From: Umbilicaria muhlenbergii
Taxonomy: Eukaryota > Ascomycota > Lecanoromycetes > Umbilicariales > Umbilicariaceae
Length of the DNA stretch: 64,000 bases
Reading direction: 5' to 3'
Assembly: GCA_000611775.1 (NCBI GenBank)
Contig: KK106982.1
Coordinates: 3,255,384-3,319,383 of the forward strand
Below the pieces are notes generated by a model that was given only the letters and a program-made list of their open reading frames with translations, made no database searches and was not told the origin of the DNA. The position numbers and the translations under genes were made by a program. Position 1 is the stretch's first letter. Every line of letters begins with the position of its first letter. Shown piece by piece: positions 21,824 through 33,814 of this stretch.

Positions 21824-23205
21824 TATAACAGGTGATGTCATAATGATTGAAGTAATACTGTTATTCTCTGAACTGTTCAAGTCATGAATTGAATAGAGCT
21901 TAAAAGATAAAACTAGTAAATTGCCTTTGATATATGAGTTGAGCATGAGCTCTTAACTATGAATCTACTTGTGATTATATAAACTCTAGAAGACTCACGT
22001 GATTAAGATGATCATAATGATTAAATCATTGATCACTTCAAACAGCTCAATCACTCTGATTGAGGTGATTGAGGTGTTTGAGCCCTCACTCACCTCAATC
22101 ACTTTGATCAGTATCAGCTGTACATCACAAGCATGTACTTTTAAGTACTGTCTTGATTAAGTCATAACATTAGCTCTCCTCACAAGGTTTTCATCCTTGA
22201 AAATCAAAAGCCCCTCATGTCTTACTCTGATGATAAAAAAATTACTTAATTCTTAATTCATCACTCCTGTCTGATTGACTGTATCATCAACTTCAGAAGT
22301 TTTATCATGTGACTTTATTGCTGTTGTGTTTTCAGTGATTGTGAGTGTTTTATGTTTTCAGAATCTGACTGTTGCAGTTCTTATGCTCAGTCAGGTGTTG
22401 CTTGTGACCTTGTAATTTCTTCAGCTGAACTAAATCATGTTGAGGAGGAACTTCTTTATTTATAAAAGAAAAAGACAGACATTTCTGCTAGAAAATGAAA
22501 GTTGAAGGTGAAGAAAGAGAGACTTCACAAACAAATTACTCTTCTCAAGAAGTGACAGATGAATCTGATTCATACTGAGCTTTAAAACATTAAAGAACTG
22601 AAGCAGGAGGAGTTAACTCAAAGTTAAATTATTAATCTTCTTCTTAACTTCTTCAAACCTTTTGTCATCTTGAATGACTGACTGGCAGCAGGTTCCTCTG
22701 ATGAAATTGATGTAATTTCATTGAATAATGAGTAAGATTTTCTGTTGATTTTTAAGTGTTCTCTGCCGTGTCATATCCTTTTCACTTGATCAGATAGTGA
22801 GGCTCATCATTTATTTCTTATTGATTTAAGATTTCCTCTACCTTAAACTCAGCATCTTGACTTTTGAGATCAATCTCAGATGAATTATCTTATAACAGTG
22901 TTTCTGAATCTGCTGATTTAAGTAAAGATACATGAAATACTGAATGTATTCACATGACTGATGAAAGTTCAAGCTCATAGTTGACACTTTCTTTTTTCTT
23001 TATAATGTGAAAAGGTTTCAGTTTCTTGTGATTTAATTTACTGCTTGATCACTTTGTCTTGATGTTGTGATATAGAAAGTATATTTTATTTCTCTCTTCA
23101 AGAGTAAGTTCTTTATCTCTTTTCTTATTATAATATACTGTTGATCTTTCTGAGGTAAATTTTATGTTTCACTGAAGTTTTTAATGAAGGTTTTTAAGTT
23201 AATTC
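21824..23205 (-). mobile_element. Gy1b: first of three pieces (3' LTR, accessory ORF, pol end)
   Basis: A 346-bp LTR-like stretch (21,824-22,169, TATAACAGG..CATAACA) shares the Gy1 LTR core ATGAGTTGAGCATGAGCTC but is shorter and divergent. It is followed by a region matching Gy1 1,290-2,345. This includes the accessory ORF (around 22,190-22,620, plus strand, cysteine-rich but without the full six-Cys pattern) and the pol tail on the minus strand. The match stops at the TSD of Gy2 (AATTC, 23,201-23,205) and resumes at 53,869. Confidence 0.75.
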
Positions 23206-23440
23206 TGTTAAGTTTACACCTGAATGTCAAACTGAACTGAATGATTTAAATAATGAACTGAACTGAACTGAATGACTAAACAGGTTAGCAGTGATTAGAT
23301 TAATGAGCTTAATATGCACATAAAGACTTTAATCTTCATGCTTTTTCTTCCTTTTGCTCCTTAGACTAAAATTCTTCTCTGTAGTTAAATGTCAGCTGTT
23401 AAAACACATGCATTGATTCATAATCTGCATAATTTTAACA
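23206..23440 (+). repeat. Gy2 5' LTR
   Basis: Starts TGTTAAGTTT and ends ATTTTAACA, where the 3' copy has TGTCAGGTTT and CCTGACA. All differences in these termini are C to T or G to A, so the ancestral ends were TGTCAGG..CCTGACA. Confidence 0.87.
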
Positions 23441-23723
23441 TTATTTTAATCTTATTTATTATCTCCTGCTGCAAGGCATCCTGAATGAATTCTGAATCAG
23501 ATTAACACTGAAGTCAGATGATCAACACATCAGAATCAAAATCAGAATCAAAATTAAAATCAGAATTAAAATCAAAATCAAAACTTAATCATGATAATTA
23601 AAGAAGCTGATAATGAAGTTTACTCATGAATTAAAAAGTCTTTGTTGACTTCTGTGAATGATGAACAATTCACTTTGAATGAAAACCTGATTAATCAGAT
23701 CTTGATCACCTCAACTGCAGAGA
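23441..23723 (+). other. Gy2 leader with AATCAGAATCAAA-type simple repeat
   Basis: Sequence between the Gy2 5' LTR and the Gy3 insertion, presumably 5' UTR or start of gag. At about 23,530-23,590 it holds a run of CAGAATCAAAAT-type 6-bp units. Confidence 0.55.
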
Positions 23724-24009
23724 TGTCATAATATAATAACACATCTGAGCTAGCGCTTTCTAAGTGACTTAATGATGCACATAATAAAACTCTGCACTGC
23801 TTCACTGCTCCCCCTTTCACTTCTTAGTTATTAGTTTTATATAGTTAGAATCATATAATCTTTATACATTTATATCTCACACTGTCATGTAGTACCTCAA
23901 CTATACTTCTTTTTCTAATAAAGAATGTTATAATTTAACAGTTTTAATAACTTTACCTTTAAAAGAGTGATGACCTGAGATAAGATGCAGATCTGAAACC
24001 AATTATGTT

Positions 24010-27000
24010 AAACTTCTGAAGCAGAACAAGACATGATGATGAAGAATTAATAAAATAATAATGAAACATCACTCATCTCCTCTGACATCAGTGAAGTAGA
24101 CTTCATGAGTGAAGAATCCTCAGGTGAAACAGTGCACAACATTAATGATGAGATCATGCAAGTGAGATGACAGTGAGATGAACTCTTAAAACAACAAGAG
24201 CTGCAGCAGCTCTGAACAGAAGTTTTAACATTATAAGTTAATTTATTCAAGAATCCTGTCACTCATGTTGATATCTCAGCTGAGAGATTCCTCAACTTGA
24301 TGAACACTGAGTTCATAACAAGCAAGTGAAGTGCTGATGAAACACTGCTAATATGAAATGTATGATCAAGAATTCAGGCAAAGAAGTTGCTGTTATATCA
24401 TGACAAGAACATAAAAAAGCACCTGAATTAAATATGAAATGCAAGAAATACCTTTCATTTTAACTCAGCTGATTTCCCTCATGAAGAGAATAAGGTGATT
24501 TACATCATGTAATACTTAAAAAGTGAATCAAAGGAGGTGTGACTGCAAGATGATGAGATTAAAAATTATTTCACTGTTATCTGAGATGATTTTATAAAAT
24601 TCCTGCTCAACATTATTAAGAACTCTGTGAATCATCAGCTTCACACTGCTCAGCTGTATAATGATGCTGTTCAATTACCTCATTAATCAGTTCAAGCTTT
24701 TAATAATTATTTAAGCACCTTGAAAGCTCAGTTACCTCTTTACAGTGAAGAGCACATGAGGACTCACTTCTTCACAAAATTGAAGCCTGAGGTTCAAGCA
24801 GCCTTGATGAATTATCAGGACTTACTCACAACTTAAAAGAAAATCATCACATTGACTGCATGCCTGAAGAATAACCTGCATTTGAGAGATGCTGTGAAAT
24901 CAAAAGCAAATGTTAATATGATAATTACCTTCAGTCATAAACTTGAGCTGTCATCAAAGTCTGCTGAGAATAAGAATTGCAAGCCTGATGAGGGCAAGGA
25001 GAAGAGCAAGTGAGATAATAAACATGAAAGCAGACTGCTGAAGACTCCTGAAACAAAGAACTTGTCACATGTGATTTATTGAAATTGCAATTAAAAGAGA
25101 CATTATTCCTCTGATTATTCACAGCCTGTGAAGAACTCAGATTTGAATAAGATCTCAGTTGCAGCTGTTTCAGCATCAAAAAATGAAAACACTTCAGTGA
25201 AGACTCTGCACTGCTGAAGTGCTGAACAAAAGTAGCCTCAGAGCTCAGTTTAATTGTTGATGAACAAGTTCTTCACAATGATGATGTCATACTCATGCAA
25301 GCCTTATTGAATATGAGAGCTGAAGTCAATGTGATTTCTCAACATTTCATTATTGAGCATTAATTGACTCAGATGAAGGGCTCATTGCTGTAATCTTAAT
25401 TCTTGAATGATCAGAAGGCTTACTGCTTTGATGCTTATCATGTGCATTATCAGCTTATTGACAGTTGAGGACAGTCTCAAGAATGTGAACATGTGTTTTA
25501 TGCTTTGAACAAGTCAGAATCACCCCTTATTCTTAAACTTCTCACTTTGAAGACTGAACATGTGAGAATCAATTGCAGAATGAAGGCGTGATGCTTCAAC
25601 ATTAAAAAGCAGTCTATCAAGTTACAGTCACCTGATGAATTCACAAGAGAGATTCAAGATCACTCTGCTGTTTATGTTGTGATATGAGTCAGTCTGAGTG
25701 ATGATGCTGCATCAAAGGTGCACATACAAAGTGTTGATATAACACAAGCTTTACCTGAGGAGTACACTGATTATGTAAATATGTTCTTAATAAAAAATGC
25801 TGACCTCCTTTCACCTCACAAGATCAGTGATCATGCAATTGACTTGAACAGCACAAATTCATCTTATGACTCTTTATATAACCTCTTCAATACTGAGTTA
25901 AAGGTGCTATGAGAATATCTGAATGATGTTTTAATGAAAGATTGAATTCATCATTTCATGAGCTCTACAGAGACACTCATTTTTTTTGTTTCAAAGAAAG
26001 ATGAAGAGCTGCGCTTATGCATTGATTATCAAAGGTTAAACAAGATGATCATCAAGAACAGGCACTCATTACCTTTTATAAATGAAACATTGAATCAGCT
26101 TAATGAAGTCAAGTTATTTATGAAGTTAAATTTGAAGAACGCCTATCATCATATTCACATAAAAGAGAATGATGAGTGGAAAACAGTGTTCTGCACACAT
26201 TACAGTCACTTTAAGTATATGATCATGTCTTTCAGATTAATCAACACTTCAGTTATGTTTCAAGTTTACATCAATCAAGTGTTAACAGAGCTTGTGAATG
26301 TCTTTTGCATTATTTATTTAGATGACATCCTTATATACTCAGAATCATCAGTGAAACACTGAGAGCACATTAAACAAGTGTTAAACAGACTTCATTAATT
26401 TCAACTTTACATGAACTTTAAGAAGTGTGAATTCTTCATTATCAAGGTGAAATTCCTAGGGTTTATTATCATCACTGACAGTGTAGTGATGAATTCATGA
26501 TGAGTGAACATCATATGAGACTGATCAGTATTAAGAACTTTTCAGGAAGTACAAGTCTTCCTGAGCTTTGTGAACTTTTATAAACGCTTTATTAAGTGTT
26601 ATTCACAAGTTGCAGCCCCCTTGACAAACCTTATAAAAGGTAGTAAGGATGAAAAGAAGTTTGAGTCTTTTGAATTCTCAAATGATGTAAAGGAGGTGTT
26701 TGATTGACTTCATGAAATCTTTATAAAGATGCTCATCCTGATTCACTTTGATTCAAAGTTACAGATATGAATGAAAACTGATGCATTAATCATTAAGCTC
26801 ACTGACATCCTGTCTCAGTTATTGAATAATGAAGAATGACATTCAGTTACATTCTGATCAAAAAAGCTGTCTCCTTCAGAGATTTAATATGAAACTCATG
26901 ATCAAGAGCTTCTAATCATCATTATGATGTTTAAACACTGACATCACTACCTCAAAGGCAGTTGTCATATCATAGAGGTATTAACTGATCATAATAATTT

Positions 27001-28656
27001 ATGAGGATTTATGAACATGAAGGAATTGAATGACAGGTAAGCATGATGAGTAATGAAGTTCACTGCTTTTAATTTTAATATTCTGCATTAATCTGAAAAG
27101 ATCAACCCTGCTGATGCATCATTGAGGTGATCAGACTACAGGGATGTTGAAGAGGTGAGTGAAATCATGAAGAAATTACTCTCAACACTTCAGAGAAAGT
27201 TAATCACTCTTGTAAACATATTCTCACTCAGATATGCCTTTATTGTGAGGCAGTTGCTCACAGAGGTGAGGAGAATGATCAGGATTAAAGATCTTAAACT
27301 TTAAAAAAAATGCTGAAGAAGTGACAGCAAATCACTTGCTCATGATGACTGTGACATAACTGTGAAACAGCTTAACCCTGTCACTGAAACTGTTGATTGC
27401 AAACAACTCATTTCACATGTAATGATAAGAGATCTTGTCATTCATGAAACAGCTGATGAAAGCTTGAGTTTACCTCTCAGAAATTTAATTCAAACTCTAC
27501 AAAATGATGATTCATTTGTAGAAATGACGTGCAACACTGATTGTACATCAGTGAAGTGCAAGGCTAAAGCTGAAAGTCTTTGAAGATTTGACTCTGAAGG
27601 CCTTCTATTTCATGAGGAACAAATATACATTCTGAAAGAAAAGTCAGTAAGAGCAGAGATCTTGAAACATCATCATGATGATGCCTTAACAGGGCATTTC
27701 AGGATAAAAAGAACTCTTGAACTGATTAATCACAAATATTATTGAATTGATATGAGTCAAGATGTTAAAGACTATGTTGCATCATGTAACATTTATCAAA
27801 GGGTGAAAGTGCTTAAACATCATTCCTATGAAGAGCTACAGGCGTTGCCTCAGTTAAAAGAATCATGACAGCAAGTCATAATGAATTTTATCATTAACTT
27901 GCTGTCAAGTAAGTGCAAGGGTTGCGTCTATAACATGATCTTAATGATTATGAATTGATATATGAAAATGGCTTGATATATTCAAATCATGAAAATGATT
28001 ACAGCAACAGAGTTGACTGACTTGTTTTATGAGGAAATAATATGCTGATTCAATGTACTGAAAGAGGCTGTCTCTGATTAAGAATCAGTTTTCACAAGCG
28101 CTTTCTGATCAGAAATGTGCTACTATTTAAGAATGAAGCATCAACTAAGCACTGCTTTTCACCTGCAGACAGATGAACAGACAGAACAGCAGAATTAAAT
28201 CTTGAAGCATTATCTTCATTATTATTACTCAGATGAACAAGACAACTGAATGAGCCTTTTACCTCTGACAGAATTCACTTACAATAATGAAACACAAGCA
28301 TCAATAAAGTGTAGCCTTTTCTATGTCATGTATGCTTATCATTCAGAAGTGAGATTTAAAGTTGAGGATGACTTCAGAAAAAAAGAGGTACCTGCAGCAA
28401 AAAATCAAGTGAAACAATTTCATGACATACAAAAAGTGCTGTCACAACAATGAGAAAATGTAGTTAAATCTCAGGTCAAATATTATGATGTTAAATATAA
28501 ACTCAAGACCTATAATGTGAGAGACTTGATAATGCTATTCATGAAGAACTTATGACAGAAATGCTCAAGCAGAAAGTTGTCTCACAAGTTCATTAAATCA
28601 TTTAAGATACAAGATTTAATTAAGAAACAAGCATACTGATTATTCTTATCATTAAA
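24010..28656 (+). pseudogene. Gy3 gag-pol remnant up to the family B insertion
   Basis: Gag is followed by a CCHC knuckle at about 25,076-25,117 whose first and last cysteines are now Tyr (G to A). RT spans about 25,720-26,500 (open segments 25,718-25,912 and 25,958-26,362) with an intact YLDDILIYS at 26,315-26,341. RNase H is at about 26,740-26,990 (MKTDA.., SVTFWSKKLSPSEI with a TGA, THDQELLIIIMMFKHW). Integrase follows: the HHCC region near 27,660-27,800 (LTGHFRIKRTL), then NFIINLL where the first catalytic Asp is expected but Asn is found, and LSTAFHLQTDEQTEQQN at 28,144-28,194. Many TGA codons sit at Trp positions. Confidence 0.87.
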
Positions 28657-29593
28657 CATCAGCAATTTAACAAGTTAACTCTGAGTTAGTTTTTAGCACT
28701 TTGAGTGCTCTGAGCACTCTGAGCTTCTGATCTCATGTCTCAGCTAACAGCCGCTCTTAGCACCCTCTGAGCGCTTTGAGCTCAACCTTAAATCTTGAGC
28801 AGAACATCAAAATTTCATGATAAAATAATAATTATTAAAACAATTGTTTAAACAAGTACACACACAGTGTTATAATAACAGTAAAACTTATAATAAGTAA
28901 ACTTTTGCTAAAATTCACTTTTCTGCAATAAAAAATCATGATTTGTTGAGTCTGAAAGCACTGTATAAGTGTTGAGTTCTGAATATTTAAAGAACTTCAA
29001 GATTTTCATCACTTAAAAATCTACACACTTTAATAACTTTTGCACCTCAACAGATATGAAGAAACTTTCAATGCATAAATTATAAAAAACAGTATTATCT
29101 ATTAATGTTAAATTAAAAGTTTCTTCATAACTGCTATTGTTGTTAAGTTATATTTAATTCAAGTTAAGTTATATTTAATTCAAGTTTTCAACAGCGAAAA
29201 ATCTTTCAAAAAAAGTCACATACTTTGAATAACTATTGCGCTTTTATACTTATAATATAACTTTCAGTCTATAAGTTGTAGAGAAAGTTATATTATAAGT
29301 ATAAAAGCGCAATAGTTATTTAATATGCTAATATATTTATAATTAGTTCAAAGTTTTTTAATTCATAACTATTGCAAATTAAAACTTATGAAGAAATCTT
29401 TAGTTTGTAAAGTGTACAGAATAAAAAGATTTAAAACTTTTCAATAAAAAGTTTCTTATTATTCATGAAGGTATAATAGTTATTTAAAGTGTAAAATTTG
29501 TATGAGCTCATTTACTGCTCAGAGAGTGCTCTGAGCGCATAAAGTACTATTAACTAAAACTTTATTTTTGAGCGGGCTGCCAAATTGCAGATG
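28657..29593 (-). mobile_element. Family B TIR element, copy 1 (in Gy3 pol)
   Basis: 937 bp, bounded by inverted termini: plus-strand CATCAGCAATTTAACAAG at the left, and the reverse complement of CATCTGCAATTTGGCAG at the right. The flanking dinucleotide is AA on both sides. It is the reverse complement of copies 2 and 3. It has no coding capacity, so it is non-autonomous. A perfect 37-bp inverted repeat with a 19-nt loop lies at 29,228-29,320. Removing it joins the Gy3 reading LSLN to YWIHNVFHV (the W is now TGA). Confidence 0.8.
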
Positions 29594-29890
29594 AATTACT
29601 GAATTCATAATGTCTTTCATGTATTCTACTTAAAGCTGTATGAGTGTTGATATAATGATGAGTCTACACTGACTTTGCAACCGCCAGAGTTGATTGACAA
29701 TGAAGAGGAGTATGAGATTAAAGAAATCTTGAACAAGCAAAAATATAAAAAAGAGATTTGATATAAGGTAAAGTGAAAGAGATGATCAAAAGAGTATAAT
29801 CAGTGAATTTCAGAGTGAGACATGAATAAAGTGCATGAAATGCACCTAGCATATGAAGCTTCTGTAGAAGAACAGCAGAGAAAGCATTAA
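29594..29890 (+). pseudogene. Gy3 integrase C-terminus and chromodomain
   Basis: Resumes the Gy3 frame after the family B insertion at IHNVFHVFYLKLYE. EEEYEIKEILNKQKYKKE and YKVKW follow at about 29,706-29,780. This is the pattern of the chromodomain at the end of chromovirus-type Gypsy integrases, which guides integration to marked chromatin in characterised members. TGA codons interrupt it at Trp positions. Confidence 0.8.
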
Positions 29891-31646
29891 TGAAAATTTA
29901 AAAAAAAGTTGCAGTAAAGACACTTTTTTCTGATTTTCCTCATGAGGTTTTACAGGTTTTATTGAGGCTTAATTAGCATGCTTATCATTGTGACACACTT
30001 TATGAGTGCAGCTGAAACATGATCATGATGACTGAGAAGCATCAGAGAAGCAATTTCATTACAAATTATTTATCATAAATGATTTTAAGGACTGAGAATA
30101 TTTATTTTACACATCAATCATCATCTTTCTTCACCTCATTAAAGCTTCATGTCTGACTTGCTGAAAGTATCAAGGTGAGGATCATGATCATCATCTTCAT
30201 CAGCATTTAAAAGGCTTGTCAAGTTAATCTGCATCACACTCTTGCTTAATGATTCAGAAAGAATAATTATTTTCTTCTTTTCATCTCTCACATGTCATAT
30301 ATGCTTCACCTTCAAGGTGATGATCTCAAACTTAACTTGCATTAAAGCTTGATGATGCTGTCATGAGGTGAGGTTCAGGAGAGCCTCAATCATGAATAAT
30401 GTCTCTTTAAGTGCTTAAATTTGTGCAGCAAGATTCAGCATTTTAGTAATGTCTTCTGTGTGCTGAGATGAGCCTCCCTCAATAATTTAATCATGAGGAT
30501 CAGCAGGCCTGTCAGCCTCATCAACAGTATTAATATTTTAAGTGTTCAGAAGAACTTCATCATCATTCTTCTCAACATCACTGAGCATCAGAGTGTTGAT
30601 GTGATCCTGTCATTCAATCATGAGCTCTGCTGCAGGGGCTAAACTGTTTTAATTAAGTGTCAATTGATATCTTAAAGAAATGTTAAAAAAGTGACAGCAC
30701 AAATACCTGATAACAGAGCACATCATAAATATCTTTTAAAATTTTATTAATGCAATATCATTCTTTTAACATCAGCAGAGAGATGTTCAACATTGATGTT
30801 AACTTTTTATGTAGATCATGCTGCTCAGCAGTTCTCAGATGAGCTTTTACATCTTTTATGTACACACACTGACACTTCATCAGCTCATCAGCGCTCACTT
30901 GACAGGTTTCATCATCAAGCTCAGAGTTATGAGTGCAGATCAACAAATCATAAAGGTTGACTACCTCAGAGAAAAACTTCATAGGCACTTAAACTCATCA
31001 GTGTTTACTCAGTGCTTCTAGATGCATGATGTACAGGTTTATAATACTTTCATTTTTCAGAACAACATGAACAACATCAGTTTTTCTTAACATCACAAAT
31101 TAAATCTGATTCACTCAATATCTGCTTCAAGCAACAGAGACATCATGATTTCTTTTAATGAAGTGTCAGATCTGTGCTGTGCTTGATGATCAAAGGTGAA
31201 GGAGCCTATGAACATGTTAATAATGTTAAGTAAGCATCAGGTAAAGCTTACAAGTGATGTCATCATTAAATGAATTAACTACGCTGAAAACATCTCAGGA
31301 TATTTAAATTCACGGGGAAGAGTTAACAATGATGATTCAAGATGTTATCAATGATAAAATGCTGTCATTGAAAAGCCTGAGAGGATAAACATGAAAGTTG
31401 TTGAGGTTGAAAAACTTCACATCAGCAAATCTGTTTATCATCAGCCTGAATTAGCGCTGAACATTCACAACACACACGTCAGCAACTTTATTTATCATCA
31501 ATGACATGAGTCTGCATTAAGGTCATGACATTCACAAGGAGTCAACAACCTCACATTATTAAAACAACAGTTATTCACTGTTACATCATATATTATGATA
31601 TAGGTCAAATGGCGCTAAAGGGTCAGCACACAAGGGGGGAGGTAAT
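29891..31646. other. Gy3 3' region with possible antisense accessory frame
   Basis: 1.75 kb between the chromodomain and the 3' LTR. A minus-strand frame at 30,758-30,988 (MPMKFFSEVVNLYDLL..) is open, but I cannot match it to the zinc-cluster frames of Gy1 or Gy5. The polypurine tract is at about 31,632-31,641. The rest is AT-rich with no recognisable domain. Confidence 0.45.
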
Positions 31647-31860
31647 TATCATGATATAATAACACATCTGAGCTAGCGCTTTTTAAGTGACTTAACAGCA
31701 CACATAATAAAACTCTGTGCTGCTTCATCACTCTCCCTTTCACTTCTTAGTTATTAGTTTTATATAGTTAAAATCATATAACTTTTATACATTTATATCT
31801 CATGCTGTCACATACCTCAACTATACTTCCCTTTCTAGTAAGAGACGCTATAGTCTAATA

Positions 31861-33638
31861 AGAGACCTTGATTAATCTTTTACAAGAACATCTCTCTGAA
31901 GCAATAACTGCTCTCTGATAATTAATCATCAATCATGAGCAGTCTCTGAATAAAATCAACACTGTTATAAAGGCACATGAAGAACTACAAGTGAATTATG
32001 AAAGAATGAAAGACAAAAACAGAGAACTGAAGAAGAAAGTCACTGAATAAGCTGATATGATAACATATCTTGAACAATAAATCATAATCATCTTCACAAG
32101 CACCTTCTGACCTGATTTCTCTTGACTCATAGTTGAAGAATTATTTAACTTCAGATTATCAAAGCTTCTTAATTCACTGATGTTCTTCAGTGACTGTTTG
32201 AAATATGATGAATGAGTAATAAAGATCAGAAACTACCTACTAGTAATGAATGAATAATACTTCACTGAACAGATAAAGATAACATATGTAAAAACATAAA
32301 TTGAGAGTGATCTTGTCAAACACATAAAGCCTTGAATGAATTCAGCATCTTGAACAGCTTATTTAAACATTATTGAACTGTTAAAACATTTGACCTGAAT
32401 TTATGAAGACTCAGATTGAAAATGTATCATCATTAATGAATTCTGCAAGCTTTATTAAGAATTCAAAGACTTTTCATTCTTCTGAGTTGATTTTCAGTGA
32501 TATGTTACTGAACTGAATAAGTTTCTTGATTTATACTGAATAGGAGAACTTCTGAACAAGATGAACAACATCATTCAACAACAGTTAAACACTGATGATG
32601 ATAGACTTGAAGACCTTTATGAACTCATCAAGCACTGTCAGTGAATCAATCAGACTTTATGACTGCTTGACACAAAGAAGATCATCAGACCTCAACTGAA
32701 TTAAAATCAGACACCCTCCTCTGCAAATTAAACTCATACAAGAATTGAACATTTTATTAAAACCTCAAAATCAACTACCTGAATGATCACTGAGTCAGTT
32801 CCCTGAATACTGAACTGAACATCACACTCAGATGCTGCCAAAGAACAACAGATAAAAAAAGGATGATGTTTTAAATATAATGAACAAAGATACTTTGCCT
32901 TAAACTGTTCAAATAAGAACAAAAAGAAAGAAACTTCAGCATTAAGATGTGTGCAACAAATCATATTCAACTTTGACTTTGATTTTAAATCAGATTCAGG
33001 AAAAGGCGTTCCTCTATCAAAGTCATGATAAGAAATGATGATAATCCTCTTATAATATCAGTGCTGATGATTAATGAAGATATGCTGTTCATCTGAACAT
33101 TGTTTGAAGCAGATTGCAAGCTCACTCTGAATGAGGTGTAACAGGTGATGTCATAGTGACAGAGATAATACAATTATTCAATGAACTATATCAACATTTA
33201 TTTAACCACAGCGCTTGATTCAATGAACTACTGATCACATGTAGACTTGAATAAGCTAGAAGGTGGTAGACTTATGAGATTGCATTTAATACATGAGTTG
33301 AGCATGAGCTCCTAACTATGAATCTACCTGTGATTATATAGTACTTTAAGAGACTCATGTGTAACTGTACTGCTCTGTGTGTGTAATCTTCCTGCTCAGG
33401 GTGCTCATGCTCTGAGCATCATAAGCAGTCAGGTGCTCAAGGTGCTCATGCTTTAAGCATCATGAGTGATCAGGTGTTTGAGGTGCTCATGTTTTAAACA
33501 TCATGAGCAGTACCACATGTACGCCTGCTATGCATATCAATCAGGTACCGTCTAGTGAGAGGTGTAACATGAAGTTAAACTATGAGTCAAGGCTTTACTT
33601 GATATTGAGTTAATTGAATATGCATTCATTAATGCTAA
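31861..33638 (+). pseudogene. Gy2 gag and protease start (split by a solo LTR)
   Basis: Gag-like sequence runs from about 31,870. A CCHC knuckle at 32,867-32,908 reads CFKYNEQRYFALNC, where the second Cys and the His have become Tyr. After the solo LTR (33,137-33,569), 33,575-33,638 continues with a retroviral-type aspartyl protease motif, VKALLDIELIEYAFINA (ancestral LLDTGA expected). Gy4 then interrupts it. It resumes at 48,975. Confidence 0.75.
33137..33569. repeat. Solo Gy1-family LTR in Gy2 protease
   Basis: 433 bp, the same length and ends as the two Gy1 LTRs, and closer to them than the Gy1b LTR is. TSDs are TGAGG (33,132-33,136) and TGAAG (33,570-33,574), one G to A apart. No internal sequence remains, so the element was lost by LTR-LTR recombination. 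Confidence 0.88.
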
Positions 33639-33814
33639 TGTTGTACATGTTTTATATGTGAGAAAAGGATTGATTCTTTCTAGTGATGTAAAGGCTCACT
33701 ATATATGAGCTAAACTAAGCTACACCTAAAATGTCATAGCAGGCTTCAAAGAGCAAGTGAGTAGCTTGACAATCAATGAAGTCAACAAGGTCTTAATGTA
33801 ATCATAACAATCTG

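Larger units (their letters stand above)
23724..31860 (+). mobile_element. Gy3: Ty3/Gypsy element inside Gy2
   Basis: 8,137 bp with LTRs 23,724-23,940 and 31,647-31,860 and a perfect TSD AGAGA (23,719-23,723 and 31,861-31,865). The 3' LTR start has mutated from TG to TA. A purine-rich tract (AAGGGGGGAGG) lies just upstream of the 3' LTR, as expected for second-strand priming. Contents in order: gag, protease, RT, RNase H, integrase, family B copy 1, chromodomain, then a 1.7-kb 3' region. Confidence 0.9.

Noticed and set aside
28657-29593. Family B as an LTR or retro-element
   Set aside because: The ends are inverted, not direct, the target duplication is 2 bp, and there is no coding sequence.
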